A stretch of DNA of 64,000 nt. Source: Mya arenaria. Taxonomy: Eukaryota > Mollusca > Bivalvia > Myida > Myidae. The notes below the pieces were generated by a model, which was not told the origin of the DNA, searched no databases, and saw nothing but the letters and a program-made list of their open reading frames with translations. The position numbers and the translations under genes were made by a program. Positions within the stretch are counted from its first letter, which is position 1, and every line of letters begins with the position of its first letter. The DNA lies in assembly GCF_026914265.1 (NCBI RefSeq), contig NC_069124.1:31633383-31697382 (forward strand). Direction: 5' to 3'. Shown here piece by piece: positions 35,644 through 48,500 of this stretch.

Positions 35644-38170
35644 AATTAAGCATGGCTGTTATGATCTGATTAAGTGTCATGTCAATTATGGGCTGATAGA
35701 TAGGATTTTAAAATTTAAGGTCATTTTAACATTGGGCGGATTGTTTAGACCTTTCTTATAGTCAACGACAATTGCCAGAATGTTGACTTGAGAAATTGGT
35801 TAAAGTTAACAACAACTGCCTGATTGTTAAGTTTACAACGTTGTTAATTTCATTGTTGATCACTTGCAAATTGTTACTGCTCTGAAAGTTTAATGGATAC
35901 ACTTATGATCTACAGTGTTCCTAACAAGATTTAGTACTTCAGTAGTACATGTTTTACTTGATTATATTAACACATCATCAAATATTTCATGTTTCAAAGT
36001 TAACAACAGTGATGTTAATTATGTTGTTAACTTTAACAAAGTTCTTAACAATCAGCCAATTGTTAACGTCATCCTTGAAAACTTTTAAATCTTTATTGTT
36101 CTCGAAGTTTAATATATACACTTGTTATCTGCAGTATTTCTAACAAGGTAATAGAGAATTGTATTTAAATATATGAGCACATCAAATAGTTCACTTTTAT
36201 AAGTTAACAACTCTGTCGTTTATCACGTTGTTAACTTTTACAAAGTTCCGAACAGTCGGCCCATTGTGTTATTATTGGTGTAGAAAGGAAACCGTAAAGA
36301 GATTGAACTTCTCTTGATTTCCTGGTTGGAAAGGAAAACTTTCATCTATTATATAAAACTATTTTGATAAAAACACATTTGTTGTGATATGTTTTTGCGA
36401 GAAATAAGACGTAATTTTCACTAAGACTATTTTATTTATTATATACATTACATACGTTTATGACATTACTATACATTGATGTAGCATATCATGATATGAG
36501 AGTTTTATTTTATTTTTAAAATGTTCAGCCGAGTGTTCTGTCAAGGGTTTTATGCAATATTAATGTCTGTATTTTTGTATTAGTATATATTAAAAAGTTT
36601 TTTTATTCTGTAGCATACCAGAACACTTGATTGCTCATGATGAGCTTTTTTAAGATTAGTCGTCTTTAAACCTATACATTGTTGTTCTTTAGAGGTCTTC
36701 GTGACAGTCGTAAACAACACAATGGTGACGCCATCGATTCTGGTCATTAATGCCGACTGCACTGATTTGAAATTTAAATTGTCTTCATTGTAAACAAAAA
36801 ACCCTCTTAAAGGTATGCAAATATTCCTGATATAATCATTTTCATCTTCAAATTACAGAACAGTATATTGATCTCTATTTGCACGGCCTCATCCCAATGG
36901 TCAATGAATTTTGTCGTCACAGCCAGGAGCGGTCAGATTTTACATCAGCTCTCTTCTGTGTTTCAAGCTGGAATGTTTTGTGTACAACTTTTTGGGATAC
37001 AATTTTAATATGTGGAGCCTAAATATAATGGGGCGGGCGAAAAAGGAAGACGGGGCAGGGTCTAAAAAGGAAAGGGTGAGCTGCCCTCCTGTTCTGCTTT
37101 AGCTGAAAACACTCCTGTAATATACAACTAGCTGAATTAAAAGAAGCTGTCCAAGAAAAATCAACTGTATCTTACTGAACCAATCAAATAGAAATTTTAA
37201 TAGATAATATAATTTTGAAAACTTTCACATGCTACGAGGGAGAATCCGTCTGCTTCAGAATTGCATTCATAGCTTAATATATTTCAGGAGTTAAAAATAT
37301 TTTCTTTGATTACTCTGTCAGAAGAAATAATATAAATAAGAGGTAATGATTTAAAAGCAGTTTAAAATGGATTGGTGATGGAAGTCCCAACCAATCTGAT
37401 TTCTAATCTGTTTGGGGACATGTATGGCTCTATCTGATAGAGCCGGGACGTCATTGTCAGCCACAGTTGACTTACGTTCATGATTCCAAATGTCTCTTTG
37501 TTATATTTATTTATTTGTTTTATTTGTATGGTTTGAATGTCCAATTGCTGTTTTTGATGTGTATGGTTCCTATGTATTTGTGTTGTATTTGATGTGTAGG
37601 ATAAAGACGTTTATGATGCATATTCATGATTAAAGTGTTTATGTATTGGTCTCAAATGTCCATAATTTGTATTTGAATTGTACAAATGTTCATGATCTTG
37701 TGATTGATTTTTACGATTTCAAATGTTCGTGATTTGTATTCAAATTTTACCGAGTCAAAGGTTCATGATTCGTAATGTAATTTTACTGATTCATAAATTT
37801 ATGTTCATGATTGGTAATGGAATTTTACTTTTTGAAATGTTAATGATTTGTGTTTGATTTTTATGATTTCAATGTTCATGATTTGTATTTGAATTGTATG
37901 GTAGACAAAATTCTACTCTATATTTTTTGAATGATATAAGCTATTTCTATTGTCAATGAATAACTTGATGAATAACTATTAAAATTATTTCCAACTTTAG
38001 ATTGCTTATAAACTATATAACTGTGTGCATTACTATGGTCTTATTATATTCACTGACATGCATATCAATGACGAATATGATTATACCGTCATATAGATAT
38101 ATCTGAGTGCTGGCGTTCATTGTGTCGCTTCATGTTCCGTTGCAAAAATCTGTCGTGTGTAGCACCACAA
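35644..38170. other. Intergenic region with diverged tandem repeats
   Basis: No gene is supported. Between about 35,800 and 36,270 a unit of roughly 218 bases is repeated twice with divergence (AGTTTAATGGATACACTT near 35,887 and AGTTTAATATATACACTT near 36,105), rich in GTTAACAAC palindromes. Between 37,520 and 37,905 imperfect units of about 36 bases with ATTTGTATTTGAATT and TTCATGATT recur about ten times. The short frame at 36,911-37,102 has no motif. Confidence 0.5.
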
Positions 38171-38464
38171 CACTGGCACCGGATTTTCAAACTCAAACAT
38201 TTTTTTAAAAAATCAAAAAAAATCTTATAATTGCTTACTAAAAATTATAATACCGAATATGTAAAAAAATATTGAAAAATATTTTTTTTTCAAATATGCA
38301 CTTTGTACTGTATAATATACTAACATACAGTACAAAGTGCATATTTAAAAAAAAAAAATCAATATTTTTTTACATATTCGGTATTATAATTTTTAGTACG
38401 CAATTATAAGATTTTTTTTGATTTTTAAAACAAAATGTTTGAGTTTGAAAATCCGGTGCCAGTG
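38171..38464. mobile_element. Long near-perfect foldback element with 8-bp duplication
   Basis: Two arms of about 140 bases are nearly perfect inverted copies: the left starts CACTGGCACCGGATTTTCAA and the right ends with its complement GAAAATCCGGTGCCAGTG. The centre is an 11-base loop (AATATACTAAC) between TTTGTACTGTAT and ATACAGTACAAA. The element is flanked by the direct repeat CACCACAA at 38,163-38,170 and 38,465-38,472, an 8-bp target-site duplication as made by hAT and some other superfamilies. It has no coding capacity. Confidence 0.9.
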
Positions 38465-38472
38465 CACCACAA

Positions 38473-39130
38473 GTATCTCACCTACACACATGAAACTTCA
38501 TAGGAATGTTGGTCAGAATGGGTTGTTGTGCATATGCCATTTCTTAGTCTTTTACTTATCTTTACAAGAGTAATGGCCCTTGAATTTGTGTCGCATGTGA
38601 CATCTAGTACAGACGTTACTTCAAACTTCATATGTATGTTGGTCTGCATGGGCTGTTCTGCACCTGCTATTTCTGTCACATTTGACTTGGGCTAACAAGA
38701 GTTTTTTGCCCTTGTTTTAGAAAAAAAAACGATTGTCTGTAAAAGCTTGTGTCGCTGAAGTGCCTCATGTATTGCATCTGCACTTTTGAATATTAATGGA
38801 AATGTTAGTCAGCATGGGCTTTTGCGCACCTGCCATTTTTTTTAACATTTCACTAAGTCTTGCAAGGGCCATGACCAATGGATAAGTAAAACATGATCTG
38901 AATAACTTTATATGCCGTATGTAGCTCTTAAAGCATTGTGCATACACACATAGAATTTCATAGCAATGTTGGCCAACATGGGCTGTGGTGCACTAGCCAA
39001 ACCTTGTGTTGCATGTAGCACCAAAATTAATGCACCTACACTTATGAAACCTAATAGGGATGTTTGTGATAATGGCCTGTTATGCACCTGTCTTTTCTGT
39101 CTCATTTTATTTCTTAACTCCACAACTCGA
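38473..39130. repeat. Degenerate repeats with GAAACTTCATAG and ATGGGCTGT
   Basis: Four to five units of about 100-160 bases share ATGAAACTTCATAGGAATGT, TGGTCAGCATGGGCTGTT and GCACCTGCCATTTCT. They are strongly diverged and not coding. They lie 0.4 kb beyond the end of the XDH-like gene. Confidence 0.6.
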
Positions 39131-39506
39131 CATTTAACCATTCGTCACAATTTTGATAGCTCTAGTTCTGTTTATTGTAAAAAAAAAAAAAGCATTTTAA
39201 TAATATATGTTTATTTTACTAGAATATAATTGTTACATTTGCTATATTATTTATAATTTTATCATAAATTGGCAGAACTCCATTCAAGTTTTAATATTCA
39301 ATGAAATCTGCTTTTGTCGGAGGGTTTATAAGAAAGACGTTTTACTGAATAATATAAAATTTTGTCAAAAGTTTCCGACGTTTCTAACTCAATTCATTCA
39401 AATAATATCTGTAGCTCTGGAACATATCAATTTCCCCGGACAGTGAATTTGTATTATATTATATTCTTTAGTTCATGTGCGTACATTTTATTACTGATTT
39501 TATTAA

Positions 39507-39512
39507 TTTATT
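39507..39512 (-). terminator. Candidate poly(A) signal of the XDH-like gene
   Basis: AATAAA on the minus strand about 29 bases after the stop codon, followed by a second overlapping AATAAAAT. The stop codon itself also lies within AATAAA. Confidence 0.5.
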
Positions 39513-39540
39513 CTTCCTTAATGCACAACTTTTTAACTCT

Positions 39541-42500
39541 TTATTTTTTGGTATGTATCTGCTCTCCACAAAGTTCCGCTATTCTCTGCACAGTGGCCGG
39601 TGAATCCATCCGGAAGTAGCCTTCTTGACCCTGTTGTGCCCGCGCAGCCCCTACTGCGTGTTTAATTGCGGTAATTACAGACATGGATAGGATCAACGGA
39701 GGCTCTCCGACACTCTGAAAATGAAGATGTATTAAATTATACTACTTAAATATCATATATACGCCTTTTTACTGCTCCATCCATAGCCTCATAGATACGC
39801 CTTTTTACGCCCTTATTCACAGCCTCATAGATACGCGTTTTTACTCCGCTATCCATTACCTCATAGATACGCCGTTTTACTCACCTTTCAACAGCCTCAA
39901 AGATACGCATTTTTGCTTATATATCCATAACCTCATAGATACGCCTTTTTACGCCCCTTATCACAGCTCATAGATAGACGTTTTAGTCTTCTATCCATAA
40001 CCTCATATTTACGCATTCTTTCTCCTCTAGCAATAGTCTCAAAGATAAATCTTTTATACTGCTTTATCCAGAGCCTCATATATATACATAAGTTTTGACT
40101 TTTTGATTACGTAAAGGATTACTTAGGTGCTAGAAATGTTACCTTAGATGAGTAGATGTTAGTCTTGATATCGTATGGGTTTTTAACGAGTGTGACGTTG
40201 AAAGATCGGGGTACACTTGTGACGCTAGGGATCTTGTAGAGAAGTGGACTGCAGTGCATATTCTGTCCCTCCGCGTTTACTCGCATGTCCTCACTAGTTA
40301 CCATACCCAGACCCTGGTGAAACAAACATAAAATGGTTTTAAATAGGCAGGGTACTATTCGCTCTAAGGACTGCAGTGGCCTAAAAATATTATTTTCATC
40401 AAAAATAACCTTATTTTCGTATTTAGGTCAAATATGATATTTTCGCGCAAATAACCCTATTTTCGTATTTAAGTCATACCCGGAACCACCCTGTAGTCGA
40501 TTTAAGTGTTTTGTAAAGCAAAAAAAAATCAACTAGCTATCTTAGTGTTTAGCGCGAATGCGTACACCGCTGAATAACCCACTTAATAAAAACAATGGAT
40601 GTTACCATCACATAGGCGCCCTCTATCTGTCCAATGTCCACGGCAGGGTTGACGCTGGAGCCCAGGTCTACGAATATGTCAGTACGAACCACCTGTAGTA
40701 TTCGATTTAGTGTTTTATTGATTCGAGGAAAATAATAACAGACACAAAATGACGATTATATAGGGGCATGTTGTCAGATCAGCGTTTCAAAATACAGTCG
40801 AACCCCATTGGCTCGAACTCCAAGGGACCGGCGAAAATACCACGAGCCTCGGAAAATTCGAGCCAAGCGAGAATTCTTACCATCAGTATAAAGAAATGGG
40901 ACCTTAACATCGAGTTCGAGCCAACGAGAAAATCGAGCCAAAGGAATTCGAGTCAGCAGAGTTTGACTGTATATTCCGTTTCGTTGAGCTGTGCATTTTA
41001 CACAACTTCAATCCATGTATGTAAACAAGAGTCATGTAAATTTATACGTTTTGAATAGGAAAAGGTAATTGGAGTGGTTCTAAAAATGCCTTCCCGTTTA
41101 CCCAGTGAAAACGTTCATCTACCTATATAAAGATGGGACACTAGGTTTGTGACACAGTCATGATCAATTCAAGTTCCTCTTTCCCCCAGCTCCACCTCCA
41201 TCTTTAACCCCCAACCCACACCCCCTTCTACTCCCCGGGGTTTACCTGGTTTTCTCCTGTAAGAACATCTATTTCCACCTCGGTGCAAACAGCCCCGTAT
41301 GTGAAATAGTCCTGTTTGTTTCCGTTCTTCTTTGCCATGCTAAAATGGTCCTTATCGGGTGGCCTAGATCGTAGAATGCAGATGTTAAAGAATGTCAAGT
41401 CATTTCACACATGTACAAACTATACCATTGCCTTTAATTTTAGCTGGATTTCTAATCGACAATCTCCGGGTTCAAGATTGGCGAGAATCGGGCGTGCGTT
41501 CCGGTGTCGTTAACAATTTTGCGTTAAAGTTATATTTTTTCGTGTCACAAATACAATTTGAATCTGATCTTCATGAAACTTGGTCAAAGTATTTGTCAGC
41601 ATGCTTCGTACAAACAGTGTATATATGGGTAATCGCCGGTCAAAAACTAGGCCACTACGTCAACTATTAAGACACTATTTGTGTTAAAATTTCTTATTTC
41701 TTTCACCAGTGTTCATCCAATCTTTAACTTTGGTCAGAATCTTTCTCAGCATGGTGTTCATGAATTCAACAGTGGGTCATCTCGGGTCAAGGTTTGACCG
41801 GTGTGAATATGGGTCATCTCGGGTCAAGGTCGGACTGGTGTGAATATATTTCATCTCGGGTCAAGGTCGGACCGGTGTGAATATTGGTCATCTCGGGTCA
41901 AGGTGGGACCGGTGTGCTTATGTGTCAGCAGTTTTGCTCTCTACTCTTTAAACATACATGTATATATTCTGCTCCAAAATCGAATTTGTCTAATGAACAA
42001 TTCCGGCTTGAAATAAGTTTCCGCATTAACCCATTGTTTGTAATATAAGCCACTTTCAGTGTGTTTTTCATATTTAGGTAGAATCCTACCTGTTATATCC
42101 TGTAGCCGACATGGGTACTCTCTGTTGAAAAGCAGCCTTCACCTGAATATTTAGGAAAACACAACACTACACTTTCATATTCCCCAAAGTATTTTTAATT
42201 TCAAGATATTAATCGAAAGCATGCCATATGACTGGATTATCAATTTCAGTGAAGTAAATACAAACGTATTAAAATATTTATTTCCATTACATCCAGATAA
42301 AAATGAACTGGTGAGAAGGCAGGGGTGGTACAAACCTGTTTCTCCCATGGATCGTCCGGCATCGCTTCTCGTACAGGCTTTAGCCGCTCAATCAAGGTCT
42401 CACACGCGATCTATAGCAATTATACAACATTTGCAATAAGTACCGCTCAATCAAGGTCTCACACGCGATCTATAGCAATTATACAACATTTGCAATAAGT

Positions 42501-45500
42501 ACCGCTCAATCAAGGTCACACACGCGATCTATAGCAATTATACAACATTTGCAATAAGTTCCGCTCAATCAAGGTCTCACACGCGATCTATAGCAATTGT
42601 ACAACATTTGCAATAAGTACCGCTCAATCAAGGTCTCACACGCGATCTATAGCAATTAAACAACATTTGCAATAAGTACCGCTCAATCAAGGTCTCACAC
42701 GCGATCTATAGCAATTATACAACATTTGCAATAAGTACCGCTCAATCAAGGTCACACACGCGATCTATAGCAATTATACAACATTTGCAATAAGTACCGC
42801 TCAATCAAGGTCACACACGCGATCTATAGCAATTATACAACATTTGCAATAAGTACCGCTCAATCAAGGTCACACACGCGATCTATAGCAATTATACAAC
42901 ATTTGCAATAAGTACCGCTCAATCAAGGTCTCACACGCGATCTATAGCAATTATACAACATTTGCAATAAGTACCGCTCAATCAAGGTCACACACGCGAT
43001 CTATAGCAATTATACAACATTTGCAATAAGTACCGCTCAATCAAGGTCACACACGCGATCTATAGCAATTATACAACATTTGCAATAAGTACCGCTATAT
43101 CAAGGTCACACACGCGATCTTTAGCAATTATACAACATTTGCAATAAGTACCGCTCAATCAAGGTCACACACGCGATCTTTAGCAATTATACAACATTTG
43201 CAATAAGTACCGCTCAATCAAGGTCTCACACGCGATCTTTAGCAATTATACAACATTTGCAATAAGTAACGCTCAATCAAGGTCTCACACGCGATCTTTA
43301 GCAATTATACAACATTTGCAATAAGTACCGCTCAATCAAGGTCACACACGCGATCTATAGCAATTATACAACATTTGCAATAAATACCGCTCAATCAAGG
43401 TCTCACACGCGATCTTCAGCAATTATACAACATTTGCAATAAATACCGCTCAATCAAGGTCTCACACGCGATCTTTAGCAATTATACAACATTTGCAATA
43501 AGTACCGCTCAATCAAGGTCTCACACGCGATCTTTAGCAATTATACAACGTTTGCAATAAGTACCGCTCAATCAAGGTCACACACGCGATCTATAGCAAT
43601 TATACAACATTTGCAATAAATACCGCTCAATCAAGGTCACACACGCGATCTATAGCAATTATACAACATTTGCAATAAATACCGCTCAATCAAGGTCTCA
43701 CACGCGATCTTCAGCAATTATACAACATTTGCAATAAATACCGCTCAATCAAGGTCTCACACGCGATCTTTAGCGATTATACAACATTTGCAATAAGTAC
43801 CGCTCAATCAAGGTCTCACACGCGATCTTTAGCAATTATACAACATTTGCAATAAGTACCGCTCAATCAAGGTCTCACACGCGATCTATAGCAATTATAC
43901 AACATTTGCAATAACGGTACGGAGTTCATTTCAAATACGCTGCGGTGCGCCTTTTTATCACATTTTTCATTGGATTAGATCAATGGCCAATAGTAAGAGA
44001 TGACACAACCGATATTATTCAACCTTTTATATAGATTCAATGAATCCACCATTCCACGCTGTATAAAGTACATTATATCATAACGCATTAAATTTACTTA
44101 ATTAAAAGAGTATAATAAAGTAAATTGATAAATAGTAGCAACTTAGATTTTTTTTTTCAAAATGTAGATGTAAAACGTCGGACCGCTGATTAAGGAGTTG
44201 AGCTGCGCTCCCCAGAGACCCTATCTCTGTCTTTCATTAATGTACCAAAATAACGGTATATCTATAAAATGATAAACAATGCACCCATAGATACTGACCT
44301 TCACGGCGGGTCCGTACAGGTCAAAGCCCATACTTCCGGCCGTAACTATGGCATTCGGAATCTCGCGCGTGGACGATTCCCAAGTGTAGATCTTCTCTTC
44401 CGGTAGTCCAAGCGTTCGTGACGCGACCTGAACCAAATAGCCAATGACAAACTTTTTAAACTGACTTCCATGAATGCATGAGTCATAGATATATTACAAA
44501 GATCGATATATCCGTACTGAAGAACAAAAAGAGACATATTATTTTGTTAAACGGTAGATCGAATCGAGTACAGACAAACCCCATTGGCTCGAACTCGCTT
44601 GGGTCGATCTCCTCGTTGGCTCGAAGTGAATGTAAAGGACCGATTTATTTCAACTGAATGTTAGCATTGGCTCGAACTGTCCGAATTAATTGACTCGAAT
44701 TATTTCACCGATCCCTGGGAGTTCGAGCCAACGGGGTTCGACTGAATTTGTATCACTTATTGACCTGTATGCATTTTGTGTTCAGTCCCTGCCCCATCTC
44801 GATTCCTCCGTGCTCGACCAATACGGTTCCATCCAGGTAAATATTCACCAGAGCTGCACCCTAGCAGATAAAAAAATATTTAATTAATTTTATATTATTA
44901 ATATTAATATAAATATATTAATATTAATATTCATTTTCGCCTCTTTACGTTTTATCCGGAGTACTTTATATGCGTATGTTTTACATTGAATAAAGAAGGA
45001 CAAAAATCGGGCCAAAATTATTTGTTCGTTATAACCGGCTGTTCGTTATATCCGGAGGTTCGTTATATCTGGTGGTTCGTTATATCCGGAGGTTCGTTAT
45101 ATCCGGAGGTTCGTTATATCCGGAGGTTCGTTATATCCGAAGGTTCGTTATATCTGGTGGTTCGTAATATCCGGAGGTTTGTTATATCCGGCAGTTCGTT
45201 ATATCCGGCGGTTCGTTATATCCGGAGGTTTCTTATATCCGGGATTTACTGTATAACTTGTAAGAACCAAAAAGTGTTCTTTTAATATCGTACTATTTAA
45301 GTATACTTAATTTAATGATACTTTAAGTAGGCTTTAAGCACATCTATAGTAACTGAAAGGTGGGTTATAATGTGTTTTTATTTTACCTCAAATATTAAAA
45401 AAATCGGTTAAGCATATGGTCTCTACCTGGTTATAAGTTGGGAGACCGAAGCCAACGGCGTATTTTGTTGCAGTCATGGCGATACCCCGCTTTTTCCATC

Positions 45501-48500
45501 GGTTTTGCCTGAAAGAAACGCCCCACAGTACAAGTCATTTGACTACCTAACACATAATTATGACCGTTACAAGGCCGTGATCCGATCGGAACACCTCGTC
45601 CATTATCCAACAGAATCCCGAAGGCTTGCCGGAGATGGCCGAGTTTTTACGATTGGCCCGTGATTAAAATGTACCATTCGGAACTCATCGGCCATTTTTA
45701 TCCAAAACAACGGTTTTTTTTAAGAAATGGCCGAGGAGTTCCGAATGCAAAATGTACCCCTTTGTTTACGATTTACCAAACTAGCCTTCCGGATCTATTT
45801 ATTCTTATAGTAACAGGTTTTCTTTTAGATCAGTATTTTAAACTGTTTTTTTCATAACTAATTATTGTTACTCATTTTCTAAATCGTGAAGCAAAATATT
45901 GTTAGCATAGACTCAGCGTTTAACTTGGGTTCTAGGAAAGACACGGGCATACTTGTTAAAATCTTCAACATCCTTGAGTCTTTGCTCATAATGGCTGCCC
46001 TGTTTACATTCACGCCAGAGTAGCGGTAACGTAACGTTCTTCATTAACGTCCCACACGGCGCCATGTCACCGTCCTTGTACAGGTTGCGTTCACGGATCT
46101 ACAACAGTGTTATATTATATATAGGGAAGAAACCATTTTAGGGGGAAAAACTTTAACAGCGGAAACTTGGAATGATCTTATTGCAACGACAAAAATATGC
46201 TTACACAAATGTCCTGACAGAAACCGATTACTTTTCCAGATAAGATACGAAATCTGGCTAATGGAAGATGAATTTGCAAGGTAACAGGAGAAGTCGTAAC
46301 AACACAAATTCGCACCACTATGAAGTCGCGCCATATACGGAGAAGTCGCCCGACATATGTATTATATAGGCGGTATGGGTAGATTCATAAAAGTATATTG
46401 TTATATAGACCTTATATTAATTTACCATCATAAATTCTTAATCATTAAAAAACTTTGTATAACGAATAGCATGTACTATATAATCCATATGCCGGGCGAG
46501 TTCTCCATATATGGCGCGACTTTGTAGTAGTGCGAGTTTGTGGTGGTACGACTTCTCTTGTAATCATTTGCAATGATGATTAAAATTTGTCAAAAAATGA
46601 AGAGTGCCTTTTGTTATTTGGGGTATGCATTGTTCCATTGATGTTTTAACGCATGGTAAACCGCCGCGTGGAATTGAAAATACCGTGGAAAAGAACGTTT
46701 TTTCGTCAGTCAGATGTGAAACACAACTTCCAACGACTCTCCTGGTGAAACACCTGACGAAACAGATGGAACCAGAAGAAAAAGCAAACCCTGAAGATCC
46801 CTTGATTTTTCACTACTTGTTATTTGACATACTACTTCCGGTGTGAGACCGATGATGCCAGTGGACCTTATGACGATGTCCTTCGTAACATATACATTGT
46901 TGTTCAAGATCAGCATGTCTTTACAATATGGTATATTCAACACTGGAGCATGTCCGGTAACTAACCACTTCCGGTGTTAGACCCGTGACGGCGGCGGCCC
47001 TGGTGACGATATCCTCCATGACCAGGACACCCTGCGGGTGGCCGAATCCCCGGAAGGCGGTGTTGGACGCAGTGTGAGTTTTGCAAGCACGGCCCACCAC
47101 TCGCAGAGCGCGCACCTTGTAGCCGGATTCGAATGACGTCACTGCGTTCTCTAAAATCTGATGTACAGAAAATTTGGTTTTAAAGATTATGTCAAAATAA
47201 ATGTCAATCTATCTTTCTGTTTTAGTAAAATGTCACCTACAATACATCACACCCGCGCCTCTATCATTATTTTCTTGTTCGATGTCTTATGAATGTGTAA
47301 TACCTGAATACAGTTTCTGTGAATATGCGCCCCCCCCCCCCAAAAAAAAACAACAAAAAAAACAACAACAACAACAACAACAAAACATCCAAGTTAACTT
47401 TTTATATTTCAATACAATTAAATATAGCTGATAAATAAGCCCCAAAATGATGTTGGGATGCACCATTTCGAACTAGAAATTGTTAACATTTTCGTGAAGG
47501 AGTACCCCTAAACCCCCCTGCCAACACTTTAAACCAAAATAAATATCGGTTCGGAGGGGGGGGGGGGTGCAAGTCAAAAGCTTACGCCCTTAAGTTACGT
47601 CTACTCTTACGTCTTATCCTGGATCTTCAGTACTTTATTATCCCCAATTGCTTGTGACAATTATTTAAAGTAACAGCTATTATGTATCTAAAATGTATAA
47701 GTTAACATAAGCCAAAAATCGCCATCCAATCAAATACTAGCATGTTATTATATGTACGTAGTAAAGTTATTCGATACTCATATATGTTTTCAAAAAAAAA
47801 TTAAATGATAAGAATAACCACTTATTACCGGCCATGAGAGGTCGACAGCATATCCAGCGTTGCTGTACAATTTCACGTCAATGGCTTCAAGGATCCCGTC
47901 ATTGGACACGCCCACCTGGCAACCACAAAGGACGCTGATTGTTTAACATTTATTCTGTCACTTTTTATAATTACAATTGTCATGTTAAATACTTAAAGCC
48001 AGTTAAAGGGTTCCATAAAAGTATGTGTTAATTATCATTTAACTTTAAAGCTGCACTTTCAAAAGCTGCTAGATCGTTTTGACAACTGTTTTTCTTTCTT
48101 TCTTTTCGTCTTGGAAAGAAACCATTTTACGTAAATATCTGGAAACCATTGATATAAGACTGCTTACAAAAACCAGACCACAGTCTTTCATATTTGCTTT
48201 CGAAAATTTATGTTTAATGCCAATAAACTCATTTTTCCTAAAGTAGTAATCCACAAAACATATTTTTTCGACCGTTAATATAAAACCGATCTGGGTTTTT
48301 TTGTCATATGTCTTATATTTACTGGCTTCCAGACATTCAGGAAGAAATTGGCTCATTTCAAGACAAAATACAAAAAGGTTGTCAAAACGGTCAATCTGCC
48401 AAAGTGCAGCTTTAAGTCAGTATACATTTGCCATGGCCTAGCATGTTTCCTAGGAGATGAAATGAAATGATAATTTGGTAAAACATCCTTGTTCGCCACC

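Noticed and set aside
42386-43916. CRISPR-like regular array
   Set aside because: Whole 59-bp units are repeated without distinct spacers, the sequence derives from a eukaryotic exon boundary and there are no cas genes.
48069-48356. 95-codon minus-strand open frame
   Set aside because: Inside another copy of the same MITE family.
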